Origin: Tenericutes bacterium 4572_104
GTDB lineage: Bacteria; Bacillota_I; Bacilli_A; Izemoplasmatales; UBA5603
DNA: 64,000 nt
Reading direction: 5' to 3'
NCBI GenBank assembly: GCA_002084435.1
Contig: NBLG01000001.1
Location: forward strand, 21,859-85,858
Shown: one piece after another, positions 27,014-36,176 of the stretch
Position numbering within the stretch: the stretch's first letter is position 1
Layout of the letters: every line of letters starts with the position of its first letter
Notes under the pieces: generated by a model
The model's input: the letters and a program-made list of their open reading frames with translations, nothing else
Told to the model about the DNA's origin: nothing
Database searches by the model: none
Program-made: the position numbers and the translations under genes

Positions 27014-27679
27014 CTAACTTTCTCCTTTAAGCTTTAACTTGTATTTGTTATATAATATATCGGTAACTTCATCTATGCTTATATTTGAAGTATCGATTAC
27101 TATTGCATCTTTTGCTTGTTTTAACGGATTATATTCGCGACTAGAATCTAAATCATCTCGCCTTTTAATATCCTCTTCTAACTCTGCCAATGTTACATTC
27201 ATTCCAATTGACTTTAATTCTTCGTATCTTCTCAAAGCTCTTATCTTTACAGAAGCTACCATGAATACTTTTAAATCAGCATCTTTTAAGACAACAGTCC
27301 CGATGTCCCTTCCATCCATAACCACATTATTTTTCTTAGCTATTTCTTGTTGCAAAGAGACTAATTTATTTCTTACTGGTATATGACTAGATACCTTTGA
27401 AACATTGTCAGCTACTTCTTTTAAGCGATTTAAGACTGTCATATTAACTCCGTCCATATAAAGCTCTCCTGATTTGAAAACAAATTCAGTATAATCCAAA
27501 AAGCCAAATGCATAGGGATTATCTAAATCAGTTTGTAAACTGATTGCTTTATATGTGGTTGCTCGATACATGGCCCCAGTATCTATATATACGTAGTTTA
27601 GTTTTTCAGCTAATTTTTTCGCAACTGTAGATTTACCAGCTCCAGCAGGACCGTCGATTGCGATACTTCTATATTTCAT
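27014..27679 (-). CDS. cmk: Cytidylate kinase
   Basis: Phosphorylates CMP and dCMP with ATP; 221 aa. The P-loop G-P-A-G-A-G-K-S-T is at residues 10-18, followed by Y-I-D-T-G-A-M-Y-R and, further on, D-G-R-D-I-G-T-V-V and the R-R-D-x-x-D-S-S-R lid. The ATG at 27679 aligns with family N-termini and has a GGGGG site five bases upstream. An alternative ATG at 27691 has its purine run only two bases away. Confidence 0.94.
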   Translation of the reverse strand: MKYRSIAIDGPAGAGKSTVAKKLAEKLNYVYIDTGAMYRATTYKAISLQTDLDNPYAFGFLDYTEFVFKSGELYMDGVNMTVLNRLKEVADNVSKVSSHIPVRNKLVSLQQEIAKKNNVVMDGRDIGTVVLKDADLKVFMVASVKIRALRRYEELKSIGMNVTLAELEEDIKRRDDLDSSREYNPLKQAKDAIVIDTSNISIDEVTDILYNKYKLKLKGES

Positions 27680-27749
27680 ATCTGCCCCCATAACCTTTAA
27701 TATTATAACATACTATTTTAATTTTTCTACAAAAAAAGATTACGAAATA

Positions 27750-28469
27750 CTAGCCATTATTACTTAAATTCCAAAGTTTCTTTATCTCATGTATCTTTAA
27801 CACGCGATAGTCACCACGATTTAAGCCTTTTAAAGTAACAGTACCAAAGCGTTCACGCTTTAATTTGATTACTTTATGACCGAATTTTTCAAACATCCTT
27901 TTTACTTGATGATACTTACCTTCAGTAATAATTATATTCAAAAAAGTATTCTCTTTAGCATTATCATATTTAACATTAAAGATTCTAGCTGGTTGAGTTT
28001 TAAAATCTCCTAAATCAATACCACGTGATAATGCTCTTGAAGTTTCTTTTCTTAGTAATCCAGTTATTTTAACTGAATATTCTTTTTCTATTTTATGTTT
28101 TGGATGTATTAGATTGTTAGCGAACTCCCCATCATTAGTTAATATAAGCACACCGCTAGTATTATAATCTAATCGTCCTACAGGAAAAATATTTTCTTTG
28201 ACAGGAATCAAATCCATTACTGTTAAACGGTTATACTCATCATGTTTAGTAGAAACAAACCCTTCAGGTTTATACAATACGTAATATACTTTATTTTCTA
28301 TTTTTATTTTTTTACCATCTACAGTAATGTTATCGGAAAACTTTGCTTTAGTACCTAAAACGGTCACTGTTTCTCCATTAACTTGAACATGGCCCTCTTT
28401 TATTAATTCTTCAGCCTTCCGCCTAGAGGCAACTCCTGCTTTTTGTAAGATTTTTTGTAATCTTTCCAT
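27750..28469 (-). CDS. rluB: 23S rRNA pseudouridine synthase, RluB-type
   Basis: RsuA/RluB-family pseudouridine synthase of 239 aa. An S4 RNA-binding domain spans residues 1-60 (opening R-L-Q-K-I-L-Q-K-A-G-V-A-S-R-R). The catalytic block is P-V-G-R-L-D-Y-N-T-S-G-V-L near residue 98. Later H-Q-V-K-R-M-F is conserved. AGGTGA precedes the ATG. The exact rRNA position (U2605-like) is inferred from family. It is 70 bases upstream of cmk on the same strand. Confidence 0.9.
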   Translation of the reverse strand: MERLQKILQKAGVASRRKAEELIKEGHVQVNGETVTVLGTKAKFSDNITVDGKKIKIENKVYYVLYKPEGFVSTKHDEYNRLTVMDLIPVKENIFPVGRLDYNTSGVLILTNDGEFANNLIHPKHKIEKEYSVKITGLLRKETSRALSRGIDLGDFKTQPARIFNVKYDNAKENTFLNIIITEGKYHQVKRMFEKFGHKVIKLKRERFGTVTLKGLNRGDYRVLKIHEIKKLWNLSNNG

Positions 28470-28485
28470 TATAATTCACCTTTTC

Positions 28486-28509
28486 AAAAAAGTGAGGATT
28501 ACCCCACTT
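28486..28509 (-). terminator. Terminator overlapping the CorC/HlyC gene stop
   Basis: Minus RNA arms AAGTGGGG and CCTCACTT pair over eight positions with one G-U and a four-base loop, then T's. It lies between the CorC-type gene and rluB. Confidence 0.65.
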
Positions 28510-29878
28510 AATCTTCTTCCTTATCGATCTTATCGATTGTTAAAAGAACTTCTTCAATACGCCTTTGTTTAACTTTTAAAACTTTAAAGGTAAGCACTGC
28601 GCTTTCTTCAGAAATCACTTCACTTAATTCGTTGTATTCTTGGTTGTAATAGATTATATGTTCGACTTCTTCTCCAACTTCTGGTATATCTTGGAAGAGT
28701 TCAAAAAGCCATCCTCCAACAGAGGTTGATTCAGAAACAGGAGGTTCTCCTAATTCTAAATCTTCAAATAAATCTTCAATATCATAGTCAGCGTTTATAA
28801 TATATGTATTTTCCGATGTTTTTACAATTGGTTCTTCTATTGCATCGTGTTCATCATAGATTTCTCCAACTAATTCTTCTAATGCATCTTCCATAGTCAC
28901 AATTCCATCAAGGCCACCATATTCATCCACAACAAAAGCTAGATGACTGTTTTTAGCTTGTAATAGCTCAATCAACGCATCTACCTTACTTGATGCAGGG
29001 ACAAAGATTGGTTTTCTTACTAATCTTCTTATATTTATGTTTTGACCTTTAATTAATTTGGTATAGAAATCTCTTTCAGATAATACACCGATAATATTAT
29101 CGATGTTACCATCATAAACAGGAATTCGAGAAAACTTGTTTTTAAAAAATATTTCTTTAACTTTTTCAATATCATCATTAACTTCAATCGCTACCATATC
29201 AACTCTTGGAGTCATGATTTCTTCAACGTTAATTTCTGACAAATCTAATACCTTTTGTAACATATCTGCTTCTTCTTCATCAATAGAACCTTCTTCTTCC
29301 ATAGTGTCTATAATAGTCTCTAAATCAGATTCAGTTACAGAGATATGATTATCAGTTTCTACCTTAGACATAACTTTTCTATTTAATAATAAAAACATAT
29401 ATGTGATAGGAGTCATAATCTTGATAATAAAATATATTAAAGCACTTATCTTTAAACATATCTTTTCTGTGTGATACTTCGCAAGACTCTTAGGTAAAAT
29501 TTCTCCAAAAATCAAAATTATAATAGTCATAACTACAGTATTCGTAATCGAAATCCAGGTATCTGGATTAGGCATAGATTGAAACAGCCCAGTAAATAAC
29601 ATAACTGATACTGTAGCTAAAGCAATATTTGCTAGATTATTTCCTACTAATAAAGTAGTTAAAGCGTTATCGAAATGTTCGATAATCCAAAGTGCTTTTT
29701 TAGATCCAGATATATCCTTTTCTACCAAGGTTTTTAATCTAAGTTTTCCCACAGAAGAAAAAGCCATTTCTGTCATTGAAAAAAACGCTGAAACAAATAA
29801 AAGAACTACCATCAATATTAATAGTGATGGATTAAATTCGATTTGTAAAAAGTAAAGCCCCGACTGACTAACTTCCAA
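28508..29878 (-). CDS. CNNM/CorC-HlyC family membrane protein (putative Mg2+ efflux)
   Basis: 456 aa. A CNNM (DUF21) membrane domain with four helices covers about residues 15-180 and includes S-M-T-E-M-A-F-S-S near residue 35. Two CBS domains follow (about 215-335; G-V-L-S-E-R-D-F and V-V-D-E-Y-G-G-L-D-G-I-V-T-M-E-D-A-L-E-E-L-V-G-E-I-Y-type motifs), then a C-terminal CorC_HlyC domain. Family members such as Bacillus MpfA export Mg2+. The start is TTG with a GAGGTGA site six bases upstream. It follows efp by 18 bases. Confidence 0.9.
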   Translation of the reverse strand: MEVSQSGLYFLQIEFNPSLLILMVVLLFVSAFFSMTEMAFSSVGKLRLKTLVEKDISGSKKALWIIEHFDNALTTLLVGNNLANIALATVSVMLFTGLFQSMPNPDTWISITNTVVMTIIILIFGEILPKSLAKYHTEKICLKISALIYFIIKIMTPITYMFLLLNRKVMSKVETDNHISVTESDLETIIDTMEEEGSIDEEEADMLQKVLDLSEINVEEIMTPRVDMVAIEVNDDIEKVKEIFFKNKFSRIPVYDGNIDNIIGVLSERDFYTKLIKGQNINIRRLVRKPIFVPASSKVDALIELLQAKNSHLAFVVDEYGGLDGIVTMEDALEELVGEIYDEHDAIEEPIVKTSENTYIINADYDIEDLFEDLELGEPPVSESTSVGGWLFELFQDIPEVGEEVEHIIYYNQEYNELSEVISEESAVLTFKVLKVKQRRIEEVLLTIDKIDKEED

Positions 29879-29896
29879 AAATGTTCACCTCTTTAT

Positions 29897-30457
29897 CTAT
29901 TTTGCTCTGGTATCATATTTACCAGTAGCTGTAGAAACCACAATTTTATCTCCATTATTGATAAAAAGTGGAACTGACAAACGCAATCCTGTATTAGTTA
30001 ATGCTTCTTTTGTCGCATTAGATGCAGTATTTCCTTTAGCTCCACCTGCAGTTTCCACTACTTCAAGAACTACTTTGTCAGGTAATTCTATTCCTAATAT
30101 TTCTTGTCCATAAGAAATAATATTAATATTCATTCCTTCAGTTAAGAAATATATTTCATTTTCTAAATTAGACTTATATAATTCAATTTGTTCATATGTT
30201 TCATTATTCATGAAAACATAAACATCATCTGCGTTATACAAATATTGCATTTGATTCTTGTCTATTTGAGCTAATTCAAATTTTTCTCCTGAGTTAAATG
30301 TAATATCTATAACGGATTTAGTGCGCAAATTTCTTAATTTTGTTCTGACAAACGCACTTCCTTTTCCTGGCTTTACGTGTTGAAAATTTAGAATTTGATA
30401 GATATTTCCATCATACTCAAGAGTTAATCCTGTTTTAAAGTCACTTGTACTTATCAT
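29897..30457 (-). CDS. efp: Translation elongation factor P
   Basis: EF-P (186 aa) relieves ribosome stalling at polyproline. All three beta-barrel domains are present. The tip loop reads H-V-K-P-G-K-G-S-A-F, with Lys at the modified position in a P-G-K-G context as in Bacillus, where the lysine receives 5-aminopentanol; no modification gene is visible here. AGGAGG precedes the ATG. It is divergent from the rhodanese gene. Confidence 0.96.
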   Translation of the reverse strand: MISTSDFKTGLTLEYDGNIYQILNFQHVKPGKGSAFVRTKLRNLRTKSVIDITFNSGEKFELAQIDKNQMQYLYNADDVYVFMNNETYEQIELYKSNLENEIYFLTEGMNINIISYGQEILGIELPDKVVLEVVETAGGAKGNTASNATKEALTNTGLRLSVPLFINNGDKIVVSTATGKYDTRAK

Positions 30458-30514
30458 AATTTCCTCCTAGTATATATAACGTAACATAAAATATTATATT
30501 ACAAAAAAGTAATA

Positions 30515-30543
30515 TTGACAATAGATTTCAACTCTACTATAAT
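30515..30543 (+). promoter_or_regulatory. Perfect consensus promoter for the rhodanese-like gene
   Basis: TTGACA at 30515-30520, exactly 17 bases, then TATAAT at 30538-30543. The leader to ATG 30570 is about 20 bases. A perfect match is surprising for a small accessory gene. Confidence 0.85.
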
Positions 30544-30569
30544 AAAGTGGTATAAAAAGAGGTGAAATT

Positions 30570-30968
30570 ATGTTTTTATCTATAAATGATGTAATGAATT
30601 GGCTTTTGCCAATAAGTTTGGGATTATTACTTGGTTATTATATAGCAACCAGGAAAAAAACTGACCCTGATAGTATAATTATTATGAATCCAGAAGAATT
30701 TCGTAATAATATGAGAAAAGGGCAATTATTTGATATTCGTAAAGAAGAAGAATTCAAAAAAAGTAAAATTAATGGAAGTCGTAATTTTCCTAAGCGTTCT
30801 TTATTAGCTTCACTATATAAAATTCGCAAAGACCAAGCTGTTTTCTTATATTCTGATACTGATAAAGGTGTTGTAAAAAAAGTCGCAAATAAGTTATCAA
30901 AAAAGGGATATAATCCAATATATATATTAAAAGGCGGATTTAATGAATGGCCTTTTAGTAAAAAATAA
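30570..30968 (+). CDS. Membrane-anchored rhodanese-like protein lacking the catalytic cysteine
   Basis: 132 aa: one N-terminal membrane helix (about residues 9-26), then a rhodanese fold from about 36 to 130 facing the cytoplasm. F-D-I-R-K-E-E-E-F is the usual (L/I)-D-V-R-x-x-x-E-F. The active-site loop should start with Cys after the fourth strand; here it reads L-Y-S-D-T-D-K-G, with Ser95 in that position and no arginine cap. The closing G-G-F-N-E-W is intact. It resembles Bacillus YqhL in layout, but sulfur transfer looks impossible, so a binding role is more likely. It is monocistronic with its own strong promoter and terminator. Confidence 0.85.
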   Translation: MFLSINDVMNWLLPISLGLLLGYYIATRKKTDPDSIIIMNPEEFRNNMRKGQLFDIRKEEEFKKSKINGSRNFPKRSLLASLYKIRKDQAVFLYSDTDKGVVKKVANKLSKKGYNPIYILKGGFNEWPFSKK

Positions 30969-30991
30969 GACAAACAGTCTTATTTTTTTTT
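30961..30991. terminator. Two-way terminator between rhodanese-like gene and miaA
   Basis: AAAAATAAGAC (30961-30971) pairs with GTCTTATTTTT (30977-30987), five-base loop, with long T-runs on both strands. It overlaps the ends of both genes. Confidence 0.88.
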
Positions 30992-31870
30992 GATATATCT
31001 TATTACTTCTTCAACTGTTTTATCAAAATTATTAGGATCTACTTGAAACCAAACGCAATCCATTTTATTGCGAAACCATGTAAGTTGACGTTTTGCATAG
31101 CGCCTTGAGTTTTTCTTGATTTCAATTTTCGCCTCTAAAAGCGTTATTTTTCCATCAAAATATTTAAATAATTCCTTATATCCTATTGCCTGCATAGACT
31201 GTGCTTTAGGATATTTTTTATATAAATTACTTACTTCTTGTTCTAAGCCTTCAAGAAACATATCTTCAACGCGTAAATCTATTCGTTTATATAACAAACT
31301 TCTATTCATATCTAAAGCGATTATTTTGGCGTCTTTATAATATAAAAATTTACCACTATTATCAAAATCTGAATCTATCTTTTCTAAAGCTCTTAATACT
31401 CTTCTTCTATTTTTTAAATCGGTATTTTCAGCGACTTTAGGAGAAAACTCTTTTAATAAATTAGCTAGATCTTGAAGAGAATAATCTTTGTATCTCTCTT
31501 CAATTTCTTTGCTATGTTTATTTCCTATGAACCGATAATCATAGAGAACAGATGAAATATAAAGCCCACTACCTCCAACTAAAACTATAGGTATATTTTT
31601 GTTAGTTAATTCAGTAATCTTATTCCTAACAATTTCTTGATACTTAGCTACTGAAAATTCTTCATCAGGGCTTAAGATATCAATTAGATGATGTTTTATT
31701 CCTTCTCTTTCACTTTTTTTAATCTTAGCGGTTCCAATATCTAGGCCCTTATAAAACTGCATTGAATCGCAAGAAATGACTTCTGCGTTTAAATATTTAG
31801 CTAAAATTAAACTTAATTTTGTCTTTCCAACTCCTGTAGGTCCGACTATAGCTATAATTTGGTTCATCAT
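30980..31870 (-). CDS. miaA: tRNA dimethylallyltransferase MiaA
   Basis: Adds a dimethylallyl group from DMAPP to A37 of tRNAs reading UNN codons; MiaB encoded at 37629-39059 then methylthiolates it. The 296-aa protein has the P-loop G-P-T-G-V-G-K-T, then S-C-D-S-M-Q-F-Y-K and D-I-G-T-A-K. Two in-frame ATGs (31870, 31867) are possible. The first overlaps the mutL stop by four bases, so miaA is coupled to mutL. Confidence 0.95.
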   Translation of the reverse strand: MMNQIIAIVGPTGVGKTKLSLILAKYLNAEVISCDSMQFYKGLDIGTAKIKKSEREGIKHHLIDILSPDEEFSVAKYQEIVRNKITELTNKNIPIVLVGGSGLYISSVLYDYRFIGNKHSKEIEERYKDYSLQDLANLLKEFSPKVAENTDLKNRRRVLRALEKIDSDFDNSGKFLYYKDAKIIALDMNRSLLYKRIDLRVEDMFLEGLEQEVSNLYKKYPKAQSMQAIGYKELFKYFDGKITLLEAKIEIKKNSRRYAKRQLTWFRNKMDCVWFQVDPNNFDKTVEEVIRYIKKK

Positions 31871-33558
31871 AACACCCTGTTAAACCAATGTTCAATTTGT
31901 CCTATAGTTATACTAACTATGATAGGTCTACCATGAGGACAGGTATAAGGTCTTTTACATTTTCTTAAATCATTTACTAAATTAGCGGCTTCAGCTTTTG
32001 TGATATAATGATTTGCCTTTAGGGAATGCTTACAAGATAAAAGCTTTGCTAAATCATCAATAATATCAGCTTTTTTTAATGTTTTCTCTGATATTAAAGT
32101 TTCAACTATTTCTTCTGCGAATTCAAGTTCGTGTCCCTTATAAAACCAAGAAGGAACTTGTTTTATTAAAATTTGATTATTAGTTATTATTCCTTTTATA
32201 CCAAAATCCGATAATTCAGATAGGTGTTCTTCTAACAAAATTGCCTTTTCTTTAGGTAAAGCAAGCTCTAATGGAAGTAATAATTCCTGAGTTTCACTAT
32301 GTCTTCTTTCCATTTGTCTTAGATATCTTTCATAACGAATGCGTTCAGCTGCGGCGTGTTGGTCTAATAGGTATAATCCAGTTTCATTTTGGAAAATTAA
32401 ATACGTGCCTAAATACTGCCCAATATATTCCATATCCGGTATTACATTTTTTGGTTTTATTGTAGACTTTTCCTGATTAATAACTGGCTGTTTATTTTCT
32501 TTGTATTCACGTATAGGTTCATGAAACTCTAATTTTATCTGTTCAATATCATCTTCTTTGGGTGTTTGATAAATATATGAAGAAGAAACAAGAGGTTCAA
32601 CAGTAGTTTTTATTAAATCTAGAAGTTTTTGATATTCAGAAAATTTAATTTCTTGTTTTCTTGGATGAATATTAACATCGATAATAGATGGATCGCATTC
32701 AATATATAAAACAGCTATAGGATAGCGGTTTTTTGGTATCAACTGTTCATAACACTCACGTATTGCGTTAATAATTCTAGTATCCGTAATATTTCTTTTA
32801 TTAACAAATATATTGACATAATGATTGTTAGATCTATTTATAATTGGATTAGTTGTAAACCCAAAAATAGAGTAATCCCTTGATTCGCCAGAAAATTCAA
32901 TTAATTTTCTCGCTACATCAGCAGAATATATTGAAGCTAGTATGTCTTTAATATTATTATTGCCAAGGCTTACAAATTGTATCTTTTGATTGTTAGTCAA
33001 TTTAAAAGATATCTTTGGATAAGCTAGGGCGAATTTATGAATTAAATTAACAATCATTGCGAGTTCGTATTGAGGAGATTTAAGATATTTAAATCTAGCT
33101 GGAGTTGTATAAAACAATCTAGTTACTTCTATTTTAGTGCCTTGATTTAAGCTAGCCTGTGATTTAGAAATAAATTTTCCATCCTCAAAAACTACCTTTA
33201 TAGCTTCGCTGTCCTTTGAAGTGGTTAGTTCTACCCTACTAATAGCGGCTATACTAGGTAAAGCCTCGCCTCTAAATCCAAGTGAATTTATTCTAAAGAG
33301 ATCATTAATATTTTTAATTTTAGAAGTTGCGTGTCTTTCAAACGCAAGTAAAGCATCGGTTTTATCCATTCCTACACCATTATCAGTTACAGTGATTGAG
33401 GTTAATCCCGATTCGATTAATGTAATATCAATTTGTGTAGCTAAAGCATCAATGCTGTTTTCAACTAATTCTTTTACAACATTGGCTATTTTTTCAATTA
33501 CTTCACCAGCAGCGATTTTATTAGCTATAACCTGGTCAAGTTTTTTAATAACACTCAT
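31867..33558 (-). CDS. mutL: DNA mismatch repair endonuclease MutL
   Basis: 563 aa with an N-terminal GHKL ATPase (A-N-K-I-A-A-G-E-V, D-N-G-V-G-M, and G-F-R-G-E-A-L-P-S-I motifs). The C-terminal dimer domain carries the nicking motif D-Q-H-A-A-A-E-R-I-R-Y-E and the late C-P-H-G-R-P motif, so it is the endonuclease type used in hosts without MutH. The ATG at 33558 has GGAG seven bases upstream; the longer in-frame start near 33609 has none and would intrude on mutS. The linker between domains is short. Confidence 0.95.
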   Translation of the reverse strand: MSVIKKLDQVIANKIAAGEVIEKIANVVKELVENSIDALATQIDITLIESGLTSITVTDNGVGMDKTDALLAFERHATSKIKNINDLFRINSLGFRGEALPSIAAISRVELTTSKDSEAIKVVFEDGKFISKSQASLNQGTKIEVTRLFYTTPARFKYLKSPQYELAMIVNLIHKFALAYPKISFKLTNNQKIQFVSLGNNNIKDILASIYSADVARKLIEFSGESRDYSIFGFTTNPIINRSNNHYVNIFVNKRNITDTRIINAIRECYEQLIPKNRYPIAVLYIECDPSIIDVNIHPRKQEIKFSEYQKLLDLIKTTVEPLVSSSYIYQTPKEDDIEQIKLEFHEPIREYKENKQPVINQEKSTIKPKNVIPDMEYIGQYLGTYLIFQNETGLYLLDQHAAAERIRYERYLRQMERRHSETQELLLPLELALPKEKAILLEEHLSELSDFGIKGIITNNQILIKQVPSWFYKGHELEFAEEIVETLISEKTLKKADIIDDLAKLLSCKHSLKANHYITKAEAANLVNDLRKCKRPYTCPHGRPIIVSITIGQIEHWFNRVL

Positions 33559-33568
33559 TAAAAACTCC

Positions 33569-36160
33569 TTATTTATTTGAAAGTTTCTTAATTTCTTCCA
33601 AGACATCATTTAAGATATTCATCGCCATAATTGGAGTGATATCATTGATATCTAATTCCTCTAATTGTTCTATTATGGATTTGTATTTATCTTGGACATC
33701 TTCTTGTAATTCTAATGTCTCTTGATAATTAAATAAGTCTATAGTTTGTGGTTTTATAATATTATATCCATGATTTTTTTCGAGTTCAGCTAAAATTTCT
33801 TTAGAACGGGTAATTACAATGTTTGGTAGTTTAGCAAGTTTTGCGACATGAATACCATAACTTCTATCAGTAGGTCCATCAACTACCTTATGCAAAAAGA
33901 CAATATTTCCATTTTCTTCCTTAGCAGAAACATGAACATTATGCAATGATTTTAAATCGCCTTCTAAGTAAGTTAATTCATGATAATGAGTAGAAAATAA
34001 AATCTTACAATTTATTTTATGATGGCTATATTCAATTATAGCTTGAGCTAAAGCCATTCCATCATAAGTAGCTGTTCCTCTACCTATTTCATCAAATAAA
34101 ATAAGTGATTTATTAGTTGCGTTCTTTAAAGCATAGTTAACTTCTAACATTTCTACCATAAAAGTAGACATGCCTATTGATAAATCATCTGAAGCTCCAA
34201 TTCTTGTGAATATTTGATCAAAAATAGGAATCCTAGCACTAGTTGCCGGAACGAAACATCCAATTTGCGCCATAATTATTATTAAAGCTACTTGCCTCAT
34301 ATAGGTAGATTTACCACTCATATTAGGGCCGGTAATTAAAAGTATTTGATCTTTTGGGCTCATATGGATATCATTTGAAACAAATGTTTCTTCGCTTATA
34401 ACTTCGACTACTGGATGTCTTCCTGAAACTATATCTATAATTTGTTCATCTACTATTATTGGTTTTATATAGCGATTGTTCATAGAAACTATTGAAAAAG
34501 CTAGTAACATGTCAATTTCAGATAATGTTCTCGCTAATTTTTGAAGATCTATCGTATAGTTTTTCGCATTCTCTCTTAATTCAATAAATAAATCGTATTC
34601 TAGATTAATAATAGAATCATTCGCTCCTAAAATTTTAGTCTCTTGGAGTTTTAATTCTTCTGTTATATAGCGTTCAGAATTAGATAATGTTTGTTTTCTA
34701 ATGTATCCAAATTCTTCTTTAACAAGGTCAAGTTGCCCTTTAGTAATCTCTATATAATAACCAAATACTCTATTATATCCAACTTTTAATTTCTTTATTC
34801 CAGTTCTTAAGCGTTCTCTTTCAACAAATTCTTCTAACCATTCCTTAGAATTTTTCGCAATATCACGAAACTCATCTAAAGATTCATTATAACCATCTTT
34901 TATTATTCCACCTTCTTTAATAGAAAGTGGTGGATTATCGATTAAAGCTTTTTGAATTAAAGTGGTGAGGTCGCTTAAATCAGGTATATTTTCAGCTAAG
35001 TTTTTTGCAAAACCATTTTTTAATTCAAAGAGAGATTCTTTAATATAAGGAATCGTTTGTAAGCTTTTTTTAAGATTAACCATATCTTTTGCATTAGCAT
35101 TACCAAAAGAAATTCTACCGACAATTCTTTCAAGGTCGTAGACTTGTTTTAATTGTTTTAATATATCACTTCGAACAATAAAATTATTGTTAAAGCTTTC
35201 AACTAAGCTATATCTCTCTTCAATATGTTTTCTATCAATTAAAGGCCTTTGAATACTTTGTTTTAAGAACCTAGATCCCATAGCTGTTTCACATTTATCT
35301 AACAAAGAAAATAAAGTATTCTGTTTAGAACCACGTCTTAGAGTCTCAGTTAATTCAAGGTTTTTCTTTGAATTATTATCAATTCTAAGATATGATTCAG
35401 AAGTAAAAACTTGAACTTTTTGTAAATGAATTAATGATTGTTTTTGGGTCTTTTCAAGATAATTCACAAGTCTTGCGAAGGCTTGAATTAAGTCTTTGTC
35501 ATAGATATCATTTACTAGATTATTATAATAAGTTGGTAAATTAATTTCATCTGAAATAGATATTGTTAATTCATAGGTGTTTAAGTAATGTTTAATTAAG
35601 CGGTTTCTTAATTTTGAAGGAATAACTACTTCTTTTACATTCAAATTAAGTATTTCATTAAACAAGATATTTATATCTTTGGGAACTTTTTCTAAATAAT
35701 TTTCTCCAGTTGTTAAATCAGAGAAGGCTAAAATAAATCCAAGTTTATATTCGGATACAGCTACTATATAGTTATTATCTTTTTGGTCAATAGTCCCGTC
35801 TTCAATAATAGTACCTGGAGTAACTAGTTTAATTACTTCTCGTTTTACAATTCCTTTTGCGAGCTTTGGATCTTCTACCTGTTCAACTATGGCTACTTTA
35901 TATCCTTTTTCAACTAATTTTTCTAAATATATATTTTTGGCATGATATGGTACGCCACACATTGGAACTCTTTCTTTAGCTCCAGCATCCCTACCAGTTA
36001 AAACAATTTCCAATTCTTTTGAGGCTAGTATTGCGTCTTGGAAAAACATTTCATAAAAATCTCCAAGTCGAAAAAAGACTATATAATCGCTATAGTCTTT
36101 TTTTATCTCTAAATATTGCTGCATCATTGGTGTATAGATACTTGAGTCAATTTGTTTCAT
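33569..36160 (-). CDS. mutS: DNA mismatch repair protein MutS
   Basis: 863 aa, the mismatch sensor. Near the N-terminus F-Y-E-M-F-F carries the Phe-x-Glu wedge that contacts mispairs. Walker A is G-P-N-M-S-G-K-S-T and Walker B region D-E-I-G-R-G-T-A-T. GGAG lies five bases before ATG 36160. Genes mutS-mutL-miaA form a tight unit. Full length, no sign of decay. Confidence 0.96.
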   Translation of the reverse strand: MKQIDSSIYTPMMQQYLEIKKDYSDYIVFFRLGDFYEMFFQDAILASKELEIVLTGRDAGAKERVPMCGVPYHAKNIYLEKLVEKGYKVAIVEQVEDPKLAKGIVKREVIKLVTPGTIIEDGTIDQKDNNYIVAVSEYKLGFILAFSDLTTGENYLEKVPKDINILFNEILNLNVKEVVIPSKLRNRLIKHYLNTYELTISISDEINLPTYYNNLVNDIYDKDLIQAFARLVNYLEKTQKQSLIHLQKVQVFTSESYLRIDNNSKKNLELTETLRRGSKQNTLFSLLDKCETAMGSRFLKQSIQRPLIDRKHIEERYSLVESFNNNFIVRSDILKQLKQVYDLERIVGRISFGNANAKDMVNLKKSLQTIPYIKESLFELKNGFAKNLAENIPDLSDLTTLIQKALIDNPPLSIKEGGIIKDGYNESLDEFRDIAKNSKEWLEEFVERERLRTGIKKLKVGYNRVFGYYIEITKGQLDLVKEEFGYIRKQTLSNSERYITEELKLQETKILGANDSIINLEYDLFIELRENAKNYTIDLQKLARTLSEIDMLLAFSIVSMNNRYIKPIIVDEQIIDIVSGRHPVVEVISEETFVSNDIHMSPKDQILLITGPNMSGKSTYMRQVALIIIMAQIGCFVPATSARIPIFDQIFTRIGASDDLSIGMSTFMVEMLEVNYALKNATNKSLILFDEIGRGTATYDGMALAQAIIEYSHHKINCKILFSTHYHELTYLEGDLKSLHNVHVSAKEENGNIVFLHKVVDGPTDRSYGIHVAKLAKLPNIVITRSKEILAELEKNHGYNIIKPQTIDLFNYQETLELQEDVQDKYKSIIEQLEELDINDITPIMAMNILNDVLEEIKKLSNK

Positions 36161-36176
36161 TTATACTCCTATATTA

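Noticed and set aside
33559..33609. N-terminal extension of mutL from an upstream start
   Set aside because: No ribosome site, overlap with mutS, and MutL homologues begin at the ATG at 33558.
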